A program made the translations under genes and the position numbers. The notes beneath the pieces are model-generated. The model saw nothing but the letters and a program-made list of their open reading frames with translations. It was not told the origin of the DNA and did no database searches. A DNA stretch of 64,000 nt from Helianthus annuus (Eukaryota > Streptophyta > Magnoliopsida > Asterales > Asteraceae), in contig NC_035441.2 of NCBI RefSeq assembly GCF_002127325.2, forward strand, positions 154,347,122-154,411,121. The letters are read 5' to 3'. Below, in pieces: positions 47,126 through 60,410 of the stretch (position 1 is its first letter; each line of letters opens with the position of its first letter).

Positions 47126-47640
47126 AGCATACAACGCGGCGAATAGTTGTAAAAGACTATGTCTTTTTTATTTTTCCGATTATGTTGTGTTTATTGTTTT
47201 CACGAAACTGGAACTTGTAATTGTATGTTTTTTTTTTGGTTTGGCAAACATTATGTAACTTGTTATTTGCTAAATATAAAATAGTTTTACAGATTTTGTT
47301 TGTTTATATGTATGTATTATGTAGCGAATTACACAATATGTACCATGCTGAGTACACATGTGTACTGTTCAAAATCCCAAGTACACATGTGTACACCGTT
47401 GAAATATGAAGGTTACGTGGATCTTAAAAATCATAATTCGAATTCTGGTGGTGAAATGTGAAAAATAAAAATGAAATAAAAGATATTGTGGATAATGAAT
47501 TTAAAATAGGAAAGATGTAACTTAATTCAATTATTAAAATAATGATTTAAATCTAACTTTTTATATAATTACAATCATACCCTTAACAACTAAAAAGGAA
47601 ATCAATGGTCCAGATCAGTTCACGCAGTTCACGCTTGGGA

Positions 47641-47855
47641 GGTTTTTTTTAGGTTTTTTTAGCTTGGGGGGGGGGGGGGGGTTAGGTTTTTTTTGGGTGG
47701 GGGGGGGGGGGGTGGGGGGTTTAGGTTTTTTGGGGGGGGGGGGGGTTGGGGGTTAGGTTTTTTTAGGTTTTTTTTAGGTTTTTTAGCTATTTTAGGTTGT
47801 GTTCACATTGGTTCTCAAGGTTCTCACAATAAGGGTGGTTCTCGCATGAGCTCCT

Positions 47856-47858
<3 letters not shown>
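47641..47858. mobile_element. Right half of an E4-type (TA)n-flanked element (E8)
   Basis: It ends in 'ggttctcgcatgagctcctccc' followed by a TA tract, the mirror of the E4 left end. The sequence before it is G-runs and 'ttaggttttttt'. Its left half is missing, replaced by the E7 end. Confidence 0.6.
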
Positions 47859-47899
<41 letters not shown>

Positions 47900-47902
<3 letters not shown>

Positions 47903-50540
47903 ATTTTTTTTTCAAATAGTATACTCATACCAACTCTAAGTAGGCTCATTTACAAAACAATTTATATGGTTTAAAGTTAATCCATTGACATTAGGTTTAG
48001 TAAACTGAATACCCAATTGATTTTAAAAATTGATAATAATAAGACCGTTTAGAAATCTTGGATGACATTTTCCTGGATATTGAAACTACGCAGGCACAGA
48101 ACAACCCATCGATGCAAGCATCGAACAGAAGCTAAGACAGGTAACAGAAGTACAAAACAAGGCATCGAACAGAAGTAGTGAAGCACAAACAGAACAACCC
48201 ATCGAAAATTGCTCCGTGATTTCGAGGGGCCCTGAACATCGAGTAAGAACAGGAACAGAACATCGAAGGGAAGAGGTTTGATGTTGTTATTGTAGTAAAT
48301 GGGTCACATTTTTTTATTAATAAAACTAATAAAAAAATGAAGATACTCTCTTTAAAGATTTGGGAAATTGTAGCACATGAACCGGGTACAAATTCAAATG
48401 AAAATAAATATGAACTACAATAAAACAATCGATTCAAACCAATATCTTCAAAAGATAAAGTCTTCAACTTGATCTTTAACCGCGTCTATTTGTATGGTTC
48501 GTTGTATTTTCAGTCCGTTGTGTAGAATTCAACGAGGTCTTGAATCACGTCTTCTTGTACAATAATTTCCTACAAAAAGAACAAACAAATGTTGACGATT
48601 ATGGCTGAGGCACGTGTTCAACACGCTTCCCTTAAAACAGATTTCGTGCCTCCACTAAAGACGACGCGTCTGTATCCCAGGGTACAACAGCCGAAGCAGT
48701 CTGTACTGCCGGAAATGGCCACGCGCCCGAGGTTACACCGAATAGAATTATAGTGTTTAAACTTGTGGAAAAATAATGATACGAAGGTGATGAAATCGAG
48801 TAGAGAAAACTCATCTCTCTATAATTTCCAACATATGGATGTTCAAGTCTTCACCACTTCTCCAACAATTCTTTATACATATTATCTTTCTCTTAGAGTT
48901 TTCTCATCATACCAATGAGTCACATAGCCTACCATTTCTACAAGAGTTGTGGGTAGGGAAGAGTTTCTCTTAATTGGTGATTTATTAGAGACATAAAACT
49001 CTAATAAAAGGTGCGTAATTACTGTTATCACACACTTACTGAATGTTTGAAGATTCTCTGTTCATGTAAATCTCTTTGTTGAAATTCACGGTGATCTTAC
49101 TGTTCTAGTAGCTTTTAATAACTTAGAGCTACATTAGACAGACACTAAAACACCTTTCCCTAAACAAAGACTTTACATGTTCATAAAATAACCTGAAAGT
49201 TCTAAACTGAAGGTCAAGAACACTTACTTTGTAAGTTAATGAATTTCATGTATGGATTGAAGCAAGCATCAAAATGTGATAAAATCTTTATGTAACTTTT
49301 TTTTTATCAAGAATCAAGTGGATTAATGTACCTACCTTAAGATGAGTGGGAGCAACTAATGTAAACTTGTCCTTAAATAGATGACATTTCTTTGACAAGT
49401 ATATGCTACATAAATCAAAGCATTGTTCACACATACTTAAATATATAGAATCTCAGAGATACCTCTTACATGATATATATCAAAATATACCGAGATAGAC
49501 CCAACGAGACATTAGTTTCGTCCCGTAAGCTTTACTTTAGTGCGGGTCCTTACACATGTAACAAACAATATTTCCTTAGGATAAAAGGCTAAATGAGATT
49601 ACCTCTATATGCTTCATTAATTAGAAGTCTTATGAAGGTTTAAGTCTATACTCGTTTAGTTATTGCTCACATTACTGAAGACTAGAACACTTCTAAATTA
49701 TTGTGAAGCATCTTACAATATCTTTAAGAAAAGAGACTATAATTTAAAAAAGAAGTGAGAATTCAAACTGGTTTATCACTCTTACTTTGACTTTGTTGGA
49801 AACTAAAGGTCTATTTGGAGTATCCTTATGTCAACAAACAAATATATCTCATAGGGGAGTCATAAGAATAGGTTAACAACAACCTAAGTTATAATGATAT
49901 AATATTTTGTTGATCGCAACACAACTGTAACTAAATGTTGTTGAAAAGTTTACCAGTGGAGTCATAATTTTAAAACTCCAAATAAATAATATATTGAAAA
50001 CTTACTGTGATAAGTCAGCAACCCTGTTTCCTCGAATAGTAACCGTTTGAGAGGCGCCACACTAAAAGTCGATACAAAATTGTTGTGTTTATGAACAAGT
50101 AGAGGAAACTAAATCAGTGTATCGAATGTATTCCTGATATGCAGGTTATCACCCATAAATATTATGTAAGCGCTTATAATAATGACGGATTTACTAAGGA
50201 CCATGTACCACTGCATATGATACTATGAATTATTAATCATTAATTTCCTCATCCATTTAGATTTATTTGTCTCAAAATACAGGTTAATGCTAGCCTAAAT
50301 GATATATAGACAATTATTATACAAATCAAAGTTAAGGGCTTATTCATCAATTAATCCTGACTACTTTGGTTTTAAATTTAGGACTGTAATATGATTTATT
50401 TGGGTCTTGAGTTGAATAACAGTTCAATAATTGTATTTTTTTTGCTAAAGTTTTGGTTTAAACTAAAATGAGTATGGACTCCTGATCAGACTTACCTAAT
50501 ACTCATAATAAATGATAACTAGGAGAATGTAAGAATACAT
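47900..50540. other. Gene-free stretch, possible coding remnant on minus strand
   Basis: A short minus-strand frame at 48510-48569 (EIIVQEDVIQDLVEFYTTD then stop) follows a pyrimidine-rich tract and TAG acceptor and could be a last exon. A 48632-48814 minus frame (GVTSGAWPFPAVQ...) lies upstream. Neither is identifiable. The rest is AT-rich with nothing recognised. Confidence 0.3.
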
Positions 50541-51711
50541 GGTAACTTACACTTTTCTTCCTTTATTTTTGTATCAGATTGCAATGGATGATCTCTAACT
50601 TCAATAATTACAGTCACAGTCCTTTATTTGAAAAACTCATTACATTCTACGTCCTTTAGCACCAACCAGGTTAAAACTTTTCAGTTAAGTATGCCATGAG
50701 CCTTGCACATGAGGGCATTTACGTCTTTTTACCACAATCTATTTAAATTGTCCACTTTATCCTTTCTCTAACCATATATCAGGCTTATCCCCTTTCTCTT
50801 CTCTCTCTAGAAAACGTCCAGCACCCACCTACCACCACCTGCAAATCTCCCCAACCCGTCTCCCCTCCAAATCTCCCTAACCTCCAACTGACAAATTTCT
50901 AAAGGTAATCGACATTTCTGAAGCGTTCACCGTCGATTGTTTGTTTGGAGAAGATGAAGGTAATCAACAAACAGATTTCTAGGGCCATGGGTTCCATCAC
51001 TGTTTCTTCGTTGCCGGTGCTCTGAAACTGATAGGTTTCCCCTCCCGTCCCATGACTCTCTATCTCTCTCTAATCCGGAAGCTGGTGATTCCATGGTGCG
51101 GCGGTGGCTGGTGGTGAACCGTTGTGGTAGTCGCAACCATGCTGGCTGATGATTCCATGGTGCGGTGGTGACCAATGGTGAGCGTTGGCGGTTTGAGTCG
51201 TGTTTTGCCATAGTTATGTAAGTGTTGACGAGGATAAGAAGTTCAAAGCAGACAAACATAAGGTGGGGTTGTATGCCATAGATGTAGGCGAATATAGGAA
51301 TTGATCTGAAACCAGATCTGAATCGTGTTTTGCTTTCCATCTTCAGCTTCAAAATGAAATTTTTCACCATAGATGCTAATGTTTGAGAATGTAGATGATG
51401 AACTTTGTGATTTGAGAATTGTTTTTTTTATGTGTGCAGACGATGAGAGAGAGAGATAGGTAAATAGGGATACAATTGTATTAAAATCTTGGTTGTATTT
51501 TAATCTTATCAAATACTATAAATAATTAATGAAAAAGACTAAACTGCCCTTACATGTATAGACCTAACTAAAAATTTTAGCCCAGTTAGTGCTAAAGGAC
51601 GTAAAGTGTAATGGGTTTTCTAAATAAAGGATTGTGAATGTAATTATTGAAGTTAAAGGTCATCCATTGTAATCCAATACAAACATAAAGGACGAAAAGT
51701 GTAATTTACCC
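50541..51711. mobile_element. ~1.17-kb fold-back element with gene-like core (C)
   Basis: The arms mirror each other: left 'ttacacttttcttcctttat' and 'cattacattctacgtccttt', right 'aaaggacgtaaagtgtaatg' and 'aaggacgaaaagtgtaattt'. The core has a C/T-rich leader-like stretch (50770-50890) and GGTGG-rich sequence (51070-51190). Flanks AAGAATACAT and AAAAATATAT agree at 8 of 10 positions, perhaps an aged target duplication. The minus frame 50927-51370 has no known domain. Confidence 0.6.
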
Positions 51712-54700
51712 AAAAATATATATAATAAATATATTTATGTGGTCATTATTATCATTTATAAAATAACTGATCGTTGACTTAATTGCCCTTATTCCATTAA
51801 ATGGTTAAAATTTGATGAACGCATTTACCTTTACTAAAAGAATAGGGTTTCCCCATGGATGTATACATAGAGCTTATTAGAGAGTGTTTAAGGTTGGTCA
51901 TCACCATTACAACACCACCATTATTCACCTCCCCCCCCCCCCCCCCCGTGTGTCATGATCTTCAAGATCAACGTAGCCATCATAAGTGTACACCCTAAAC
52001 AGGACCTGATCAGTAACGAACATGTCAATCTTCATCAATATAGTACATTAGCTAAATCTAATACATACATTCTAACTTCTTGTTTTTATTATGTTTATAT
52101 AAAGAATTCATCAACATTCTACATACGCCATTTACATTACATGTTCTCAATCAAACTGGAAGTATACTTCTATCGACTCCTCTCTAAAAAAAACAATAAT
52201 AATTATAAGTTCTGTCACTTGCTGATGGTGCCGTATGAGGCCCATTATGACGTCGTTACTTAACTTTTATGTTAAGTTTGAGCCAAAATGTTTTGTGGAA
52301 ATAAGCCCCCTAAATTTACTATGCTAATAGAAAACCTGTCGTTTTCTCCGTCAAAATTTGCCAGAAATGAGTACGAGGCGAGCATCTCCAACAAGAATAT
52401 TTTGTTAGAAATTGTTGTGGGAAACGTTTTCCGACAATATTTTTCTACGCATTTCCGACACATATGTATTATGCTTCTACGTATTTCTTTCACATTATTG
52501 TAGCTAAATTAGGGGATTTTTTTCCATGTAATGGTGTAAGAATTTTCAATGCTTTCGTTTGTATCCGAAATTTTCTCCTTTTCTAGTAATGCAAGTCTAC
52601 ATAACTAATAATTGTGGCTTTAAGACTCGATCTAATAAGCCGTGTGTACTTTCTGTGTTTATTGTTTCCGTGCCAAAAATAATGAACTTGTAATAATTAT
52701 AAATCAAGAGTCCAAAACTTACTATCAATGTCTTTCTTTGTTATAAAAGTGGTTTCTTTTGGAAAAAGGCAGGAATATCAAAATATATATATCCTTTTCT
52801 ACTGTTTCTTTCTATGCAGTAATCACAGCTTTTCGCGTACGTGACGCACTTGTGCACCAATCAGTGGCAAATTATTTTAAAGTAGGTCTTTATTGGTCAT
52901 AATTAATATGTGATAGCGAACAAATACATTTTATAAACTATTTTGGAAGGAGAAAAAACAACACTTCTAATTGTAACTGGTAAGTGATAAAGCTAGAGAA
53001 TTATAATGTAACTAATAAAACAGACAATGGTTTCTAATGGAGCGTTAAAGCCAATATCTATGGCAAAGGTTGACTAGAAAGTGTTAGCAAATAGTAATAT
53101 ATTATGCATGATTATGGGACACATTAGCAAATTGGAAAACCCTAGGGGAGAGCTCGGAATTAGGTTGCTACACAATTATACCTGATGAAACTTCTAGGTT
53201 GCTACACAATTATACCTGATGAAACCGAAGTTCTCAGAAAAACGACGATAAGACAAACAACTATGTTTATAGAAATCATAATTAAAGAGTCGGTTACCCG
53301 AGTTTATCATTTCTGTTTCACTTTGTTTGTTACTTATTATTTTGTCTGTAATTTGAATATATGATAGTTATAGATGGTTTATCATTATCACATTATCTTG
53401 TAATTGGGTTACACCTCTCTATTTAAAAGAAGTGAATCATACTTGATGAATATATCAAAAAAACGTGAATTTTACCTCAGCCCGTTTTCTAGCAAATTTG
53501 TTGTTGGATCCTTGTTCAAGAATTCGGAGTTAGACTAAGTCCTCAGGTTTAGATGAAGATCATTTAATGATTAATGAAGAAGTTAAAAGTTGCATCAAGG
53601 AGTAGGAGTTGATTGAGGGACATGCCCTTCTCCTAACCCATATTGATTGGATCATATGGTCAAAAGTACCATTTTAGGCAGATAAAGACTGGTCTTTCTT
53701 GTCTTGTCCTCGATTTGATCAAGCCATGCCATGCCCCTTTTCTTTTTCTCCTGTTGCTCTTCTTTTATTTATTTATTTATTATTATTTTTTCATCTTTAT
53801 GTGTTGTCTTACCCTTATAAGGGCTTAGGGTATTGAGGTCCCTCATGTAGCCAATAAATATGGTATACATCTGTTAGTCTGTTGGAATCTTTCTTGAGCA
53901 AGGGAAGTATGTAGTGGTATGTTCTTTTAAAAAGATCTAAAGGAAAAAAAGGGAAATTGACCATGAAAATGATACCAATACATTAACATGTATGGGTCCA
54001 CATGCTACACCATATGCATCTTAATTAGAAACTACATTATATCCCAGAAATCTACATGATTCTTGATTGGAACTTTTTTCTTGAAGATATGGGAGACCTT
54101 TGCCAATTTGCATACTTATCCTTGGTTTAATTTTCTCTACCGTCCATCCAAAGAGAGTTGTATGTCTATTCAGAGAAAAGAGAACGTGATAAGCTCTTTT
54201 GCATGAGTTCAATTAATCATACAAAGTTGAATATGAAAGTTTTGATAGGAAATTTCATTTGGACTTTTGTGCTTTTCTGTGCCAACCACACAACAAGGCA
54301 TGACAAGTAAGTTTCATTTGGGCACTTGCTAATAGCGAGTTGCACTGCTTGACGTAATATGCTATTAAGAAACACTACTTATGAGCTAATTACACATCTT
54401 TTGGAAGAGTAGCTAGTGTGTTTTCTAGATGTTCTTGGACTTTTAGTGTCTTTTTTTTTTTCAACTTGATTTATAGTGTAGTCGCACTTGAAATCTGTTG
54501 ATTGAATGTTCACTATAAGAAAGAAAAATGGAACCTATGTTAAAGGCTCACTTGGCAATCGCGACTTCATTGAAAGCCCACTTCCCAGTTACAACTCTAG
54601 TTGAATACACATTGGAATGTGCTTTAGTTATGACCGTTCTCTATTTGCCTAATAATTCATGTTGTGTTTTGTTAGTCTGACATTTTACATGTTTGATCAT

Positions 54701-56796
54701 CAAATATATAAAGATTTACATAATGAAATGGAGCATGAATTGAATAGTGTCTATAGCCACATGGACCAAATAGAGAGGAAGGGGTGATAACCACCACAAA
54801 TATTATACTCTTTAATTAAAACACAAAACCATGATATTCTTTTTACAAAACATCTTATTTATTTGAAAGGACCAACAATGTACATGTGTGAGCGTGGGCG
54901 TGGATGACCAGTGTGGCCGTGAAGATGGGGCATGAGAGCTCGCTTCGTGAGTCTGGCAAAGGGCATACAACGATGGAGAGTTGTTACACAACAGCTATAA
55001 ACAAAAAAGAAAGTTAACTTAATAATACAAATTTTACAATTATATAGAGTTCTATTTACATTTAAAAGTTATAAACAACTCTCCATTCTCTTTTACGAAC
55101 TCCAAAAATATTCTAAAAAACCTCATTTCTAATGCATCATCATTCGGATCATCTTCGCTGTCATCATCCAACCATTGATTTTTTCTACAATCACGACCCG
55201 AATGTTACCACAACAAGTCAGTAGTCTACTTCCAATCAACCAAATTTAGACGTCCAATTAACTACAACGTTTGGTATGTGATTGTTTTTCTGATGATCCT
55301 ATATATACCAACCAAATGTTTAGACATCGTTTTTGTACAAGCCGACAACTATTCTTAGGAATAGTTGAAGATTTGGAAAGGGAGAAGCCATGATTTCACG
55401 CAAAAATATCAATTTGATTGAAAACTAAAAGATGTTGTTATGTTAATAAAACGGTTACTCTTAACCTTATAAATTGTCATGCTTAATAAAACGATTTATT
55501 CTTTAGCTTTGTAAACAATGTTCTAAAATAAAATGGTTTTTATTTCACATTGTATATGTATGTATGTTCTGAAATAAAATGGTTTTTATTTCACATTGTA
55601 TATGTATGTTATGTTTTAACATTCTAAAAAATGTATCAAAATACTAAATTTAATCATACTCGTTAGTTTATTCTTTTATATATAATTGTTTATAGAAAAA
55701 TCCCAGACAAATATTATTTATAACGGTGTTTTTTTTACTGGTGTTATATTAAACCGCTTTTGTTAAAATTTTAGACCTTTGTAATTAAAGCAATAATTGC
55801 TTTGTTAAAATTAACTATATAGCTTATGTCTCGATCTATAATATAAATTATGCTTCGAGTGCCCATGACAAGAAAATGAGTTTGTGAGAAACAACATTGA
55901 CAGGATAAGAACAGTATCCTTAACTATCGGGATGAGTACTGCACGGAAGGGTACTGATTAAACACACTAGCCTCTTTCCAATTTGGCCATCATTGCACCC
56001 CCAAAAGGAGAGTACGTACTTAGCCAATGCCTCAACTTGGAACTAAGATTCTTCTACTCTAAGTTGTCTTTCTTTTTACTTGTTCACCATTGAGTTACTA
56101 AAATGTAAAAATGGCAAGCTAGTAACAGCAAGAATGTTATTCATTCAAAATAAATGAGATAGTGTTTGGTTTCTACAAAGGAGCATGATCACCGTTAACC
56201 TCGTGATCACTTCGTCCCACAAAAGATCTGCAACCCTCTCATACAAACTCATAACATATTTAGGATTTAGAGTTTAGATTTTAGGGTTTTATATATATCA
56301 TGTTTCAAGAGTTAAATAGTGTTGATATAGGGTCTTTAAGATACTTCGTTTTATTTTTTGTCTTTATTGGTGAATTGTGTATCAAGTAGAAAGTTGTAAA
56401 ATTTTCTTGAGTGGACGAGTGGTAGGTGACAGGCTCACCATAATTATCTTTTGATTTGTTTTGCTAACGGACGCCCATGGTTGAAGTGCATCAGCTCTTT
56501 GTGCTAATGCCAGGCGCATGTCAACTCAACGGTAAAGTTCCGTGCAAGTCGTTTTTTGTTTGATTGTTTCTTTTTCTTTTACATAGTCGTCTGAGGTGCT
56601 CATATTATTATTATCATAGAAACCTTCTTCCGATGTTGTGGCTATTGTCACTTTGTGTACCCCACTTGAGTAACCTGCTTATTCTTTTCAATGGTATTGA
56701 GGATTTGAGGTTACACGATTTCCTTTGGACAATCATGTGTTCTACTTAATCAAGTTTCACTCTTTTGTCCTTTTCCTTAGTCATACACAAGATATA
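51712..56796. other. Long gene-free stretch with small duplications
   Basis: It contains a C-run (about 51932-51948). Tandem duplications lie at 53162-53225 (34-bp period, 'aggttgctacacaattatac') and about 55525-55610 (46-bp period). A CACTATAAGAAA at 54511 could be one CACTA terminus. A minus-strand acidic frame at about 55070-55210 (QWLDDDSEDDPNDDALEM) is not identifiable. No gene is supportable. Confidence 0.5.
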
Positions 56797-57250
56797 GGGA
56801 AAATCTCCATTTTAGCGATCTCAAAATATCCAAAATAGCCAATTGTAGCGGCTCAACGAGCTTTTTCAATCTCGTGTAACGGCTTAAAAAATCATTTCAA
56901 ATCAACCAACCCATGATTGTTACGTGTCTGACAACTGTCATTCGGTTGAAAATTCTTAGCCGATTGAAGGTTCTTAGCCGGGTACTTTCAACACGGCTCA
57001 AACCTTTTCAGATTAGTCTTTCTTTGCTTGGCTTTAGACTTTCCTTGGCTTAAGATCTTTCAGTGTAACGGCTTGGCTTGGCTTAAGATATTTCCTTGAC
57101 TAAGATCTTTCCTTGGCTATATATTTGAGGCTCATCTCCCACACCCTAGGTTCATGCCCTTTAGGCTCATCCTCACACCCGCTGACGTGGACGCCTACGT
57201 GGCGGGTCATCCTTTGAGGACTACCCTCCTCCACACCCAATAGCCTTATA
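56797..57250. mobile_element. Degraded relative of the MULE terminal repeat
   Basis: It starts 'agggaaaatctcc', then 'aaaatagccaattgtagcgg', followed by repeated 'gtaacggctt', 'ttcttagccg' and 'ttggcttaagat' units. This is the same layout and heptamer vocabulary as the TIRs at 20925 and 30374, but diverged. No opposite arm was found. Confidence 0.5.
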
Positions 57251-58024
57251 CGAATTCTAGAAATGTAATTATATAGGTAATTTGGGCTATAAAGTTATTG
57301 ACATTGGGGTTTGTGGTCTATAATGATACACAATGATAGATGATATAGGAATCATAAGAACGAAAACAACTTTTTTTCTTGACTTAAGGGGCCTCGGTTT
57401 TATTATCTACTTTGGGTCCCCAAAAACCTTGAGATGATCCAACGAATAGCTATTCAAGTTGAATGCACCTTTACTCCCTTGATGATGACACCCTCCAACC
57501 CATAAGATGAAAAAGGGTGAGCTTAGTAACTTTGATGGTCACTAATCACCATGTATTTAGTCTTATGTTAATAAGGTCATTATTTAGTGTGTGTACTTCA
57601 GTCATATGTTATGATAGGAATATCTAGTGTGCATTGTTCATTCCATTAGTGCTAATGCAAGAAAAACTCAAAAGTTGAAAACTTTCATCCCCAATAGTCT
57701 TCTACCCGCATTAATTATCTCTCATGGGGTGGTACATTTGTTTGTTAGCAGCCATCTTGTTTCTTTACTATAATAATTACAAATTTGGAAACTTTCTGCT
57801 GATGGCAAAATTGTTAAATCACTATGAAGCTTTAGTGGATACGCATTGTGTTAGGGCTTCCAAAACCTGACAAAATCCCACCAAACAAACAACTTGAATT
57901 GGCTCATCTTGCTATGTGCGTGTAAAATCTTAATGCTATCCCCCTAGGTTTCATATTGTATTGTATTCATAATTCATATTCATATTCATAATTAACCTAT
58001 ATATTAACCTATATATTAATTTTA
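57251..58024. other. Gene-free stretch
   Basis: Nothing recognised; it ends in 'ttcatattcataa' repeats that recur right of the Helitron end at 59996. Confidence 0.5.
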
Positions 58025-59065
58025 CAAGTTAATGAACAGTAAGTTCATTAAAGAATGAACAAATAGCATTGGGTACTGGTATTGGTACCCTCTTTTACCA
58101 AGTCGAGTGTATTTTTGGTATCGGTTCAGCACCGGTAGTCACCGATTTTTACCCTCAAATACCGGTGCAGTACCAGTACCGACCGGTACCGAGCCGTACC
58201 GTACCGTACCAGGTATATTCGGTACCGGTACACACTTTTAGAGATTTTGGTAACGGTGTTTTCGGTAACGGTTGGTACCAAGCTCATTAAATCCTGTAGC
58301 AACGTAGCAATGCAAGTAATTGCACCGTTTAGATTACTTTTCATACACACAGTAACTTCATTAAGGGATGAACAAATAGTATTGGGTAACGGTACCGGTA
58401 CCCGCTTTTACCAAATCGGGTGTATTTTCGGTACCGGTTCGGCACCGGTGTTCACCGATTTTTACCCTCAAATAACGGTGACGTACCAGTACCGAGCCGT
58501 ACCATACCGTACCAGATATTCGGTACCGGTACACACTTTTGGAGATTTCGGTAACGTACCGGTGCCGTAAGAGTGCCGACCGATACCGAGCCGTACCGTA
58601 TCGTACCAGGTATATTCGGTACTGGTACACACTTTTAGAGATTTTGGTAACGGTCTTTTCGGTAACAGTTGGTACCGAGCTCAATTAATCCTGTAGCAAC
58701 ATAGCAATGCAAGTAATTGCACCGTTTAGATTACTTTTCATACATACAGTAACTTCATTAAGGGATGAACAAATAGTATTGGGTAACGGTACCGGTACCC
58801 GCTTTTACCAAATCGGGTGTATTTTCGGTACCGGTTCGGCACCTGTATTCACCGATTTTTACCCTCAAATAACGGTGACGTACCAGTACCGAGCCGTACC
58901 ATATCGTACCAGGTATATTCGGTACCGATACACACTTTTGGAGATTTCGGTAACGGTATTTTCGATAACAGTATTTTCGGTGCCGGTTGGTACCGAGCTC
59001 ATCAAATCCTGTAGCAACGTAGCAATGTAAGTAATTGAACCATTTAGATTACTTTTCATACACAC
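58025..59065. repeat. GGTACC-rich tandem array, three ~325-395-bp units
   Basis: Each unit has 'aacaaatagtattgggtaac', dense GGTACCGGTA/ACCGAGCCGTACC motifs, 'cacacttttggagatttcgg', then 'gtaattgcaccgtttagatt'. Unit starts are about 58059, 58370 and 58765. The middle unit has an internal partial duplication. Reading frames across it (107 residues repeated) are produced by the repeat and are not genes. Degenerate GGTACC-like sequence continues to about 59480. Confidence 0.88.
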
Positions 59066-59960
59066 AGTAAGTAAATTGTATTTCGTTTGATTGAGGTTTT
59101 ATATACACAACAACTTATTCTGCTTTCTTTTTTATCTTTTTTTTGTAATGAATGAATTGTAGCATGTAAAATTAACTTGGATATTTAGAGTATTGATGAG
59201 CAAATCATATCAAATCATATAATCAAACTGATATCGTATCGGTACCAAATTTACTATTACCAAATCATTTTCGTTACCAATTTGGTATCCACCTTTTGGC
59301 GTTTTCAGAATCGTTACTTTCGGTTCGACACCGATCTAGCGCCATACCTGTATTTATTGATTTTTACCTTCAAACACCATACCGTATTGTATCGTGCATT
59401 TTCGGTGCCAGTACCTAATTTCGATGATTTTCCGGATCTCGAGCATGTTCAGTTTAGTACTAAAAATGGGTGATGGTATTCTGCCTAAATAGTGGACACA
59501 GGTAACTAATAAGAAAATACTAAAGATACCAGCCATAGACATAGAATTTTTCAATTCTAACACAAGGTATTTATTAGCTTGAATGTACTTCCGAATAGAT
59601 CGATTTTGCCGTATCCAAACTAATAGCAATCCAACCCATTTCATGAATGAAATGTGACCAATTATCCAACCAACAAAACTACTTGTTACAAATAGCATCT
59701 TGCTGTTGCATCGAAACATAAAAATGTTGACTTTCAGTGTCGTTACCGATACCGAGCTCATCCATATTTTAACGTGTTAGCACCGTAATAACTAAATTGA
59801 AAACAACCGAATTTTCAACGTGTAGGACGTGTGGGTCCTATTATTATATATTAGGTTTTAAAATCGTTTTTTAGGACGGAGTGACCATCCTTACCATGTC
59901 ATTTTTCTTTATGTCTTGATATTCGATATCTGCTGCTGACACGCGATTTGCAGACATTGG

Positions 59961-59996
59961 GTCCCCGCCGCAACGCGCGGGCGGAAAATCAACTAG
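59961..59996 (+). mobile_element. Helitron 3' terminus
   Basis: A GC-rich hairpin (CCCCGCCGCAACGCGCGGGC, 59963-59982) is followed by AAAATCAA and CTAG (59993-59996), then T. This matches the Helitron 3' end form also seen at 22649. The GGTACC array upstream is probably inside this Helitron. Confidence 0.65.
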
Positions 59997-60410
59997 TTCA
60001 TATTCATAATTCATAATTCATATTCATAATATTATAATATAAGGAGTTTAAACAGTATGATGTAGATCAAAATCCACTGTTTTCTACACTAAACATGTAA
60101 CAAAATTATAAAACAGGTTTTAAACAAACCTATACAACTGGTCTTTAACAAAAAAATAAAACAGGTTTTATACAAACCTATAAGCTAATAACGTGTTATA
60201 CATTTTCATATGTATGCAACATTGTTGATCCATGAATAGCGCGATGCACGCCCTATGGATAGTAATTAGGATTAAAAATGTGGTATTATATCTTTAATTT
60301 GATCAATACTGGGAGTTGTTCTACATAGCTGCGGTTCTTTATATTTCTTGATCGTAAGGCCTAATGCCTAACTTCTCTTAATTGGTTTTCTGTATATAGA
60401 TTAATCCATG

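Larger units (their letters stand above)
45684..47640. mobile_element. (TA)n-flanked element E7 with gene-like core, right end truncated
   Basis: The left end GGATTAGGTTCAAACGTGAA continues with 'gcgtgaactgcgtgaactaa'. The mirrored copy ('cagttcacgcagttcacgct') is at about 47617-47636, after which the match stops abruptly. The core (45860-46600) has (CT)n-rich leader-like sequence, then GC-rich blocks with three 'ggatttgggctccgac' repeats. Frames at 45859-46080 (plus) and 46018-46293 (minus) lack known domains. It looks like a captured gene fragment. Confidence 0.6.

Noticed and set aside
54470..54522. Possible pair of CACTA termini
   Set aside because: Only one convincing CACTATAAGAAA end; no matching opposite end or 3-bp duplication could be found.
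58069..59065. Repeated 107-residue frames in the GGTACC array
   Set aside because: Identical frames on both strands arise from the tandem repeat; no protein family match.
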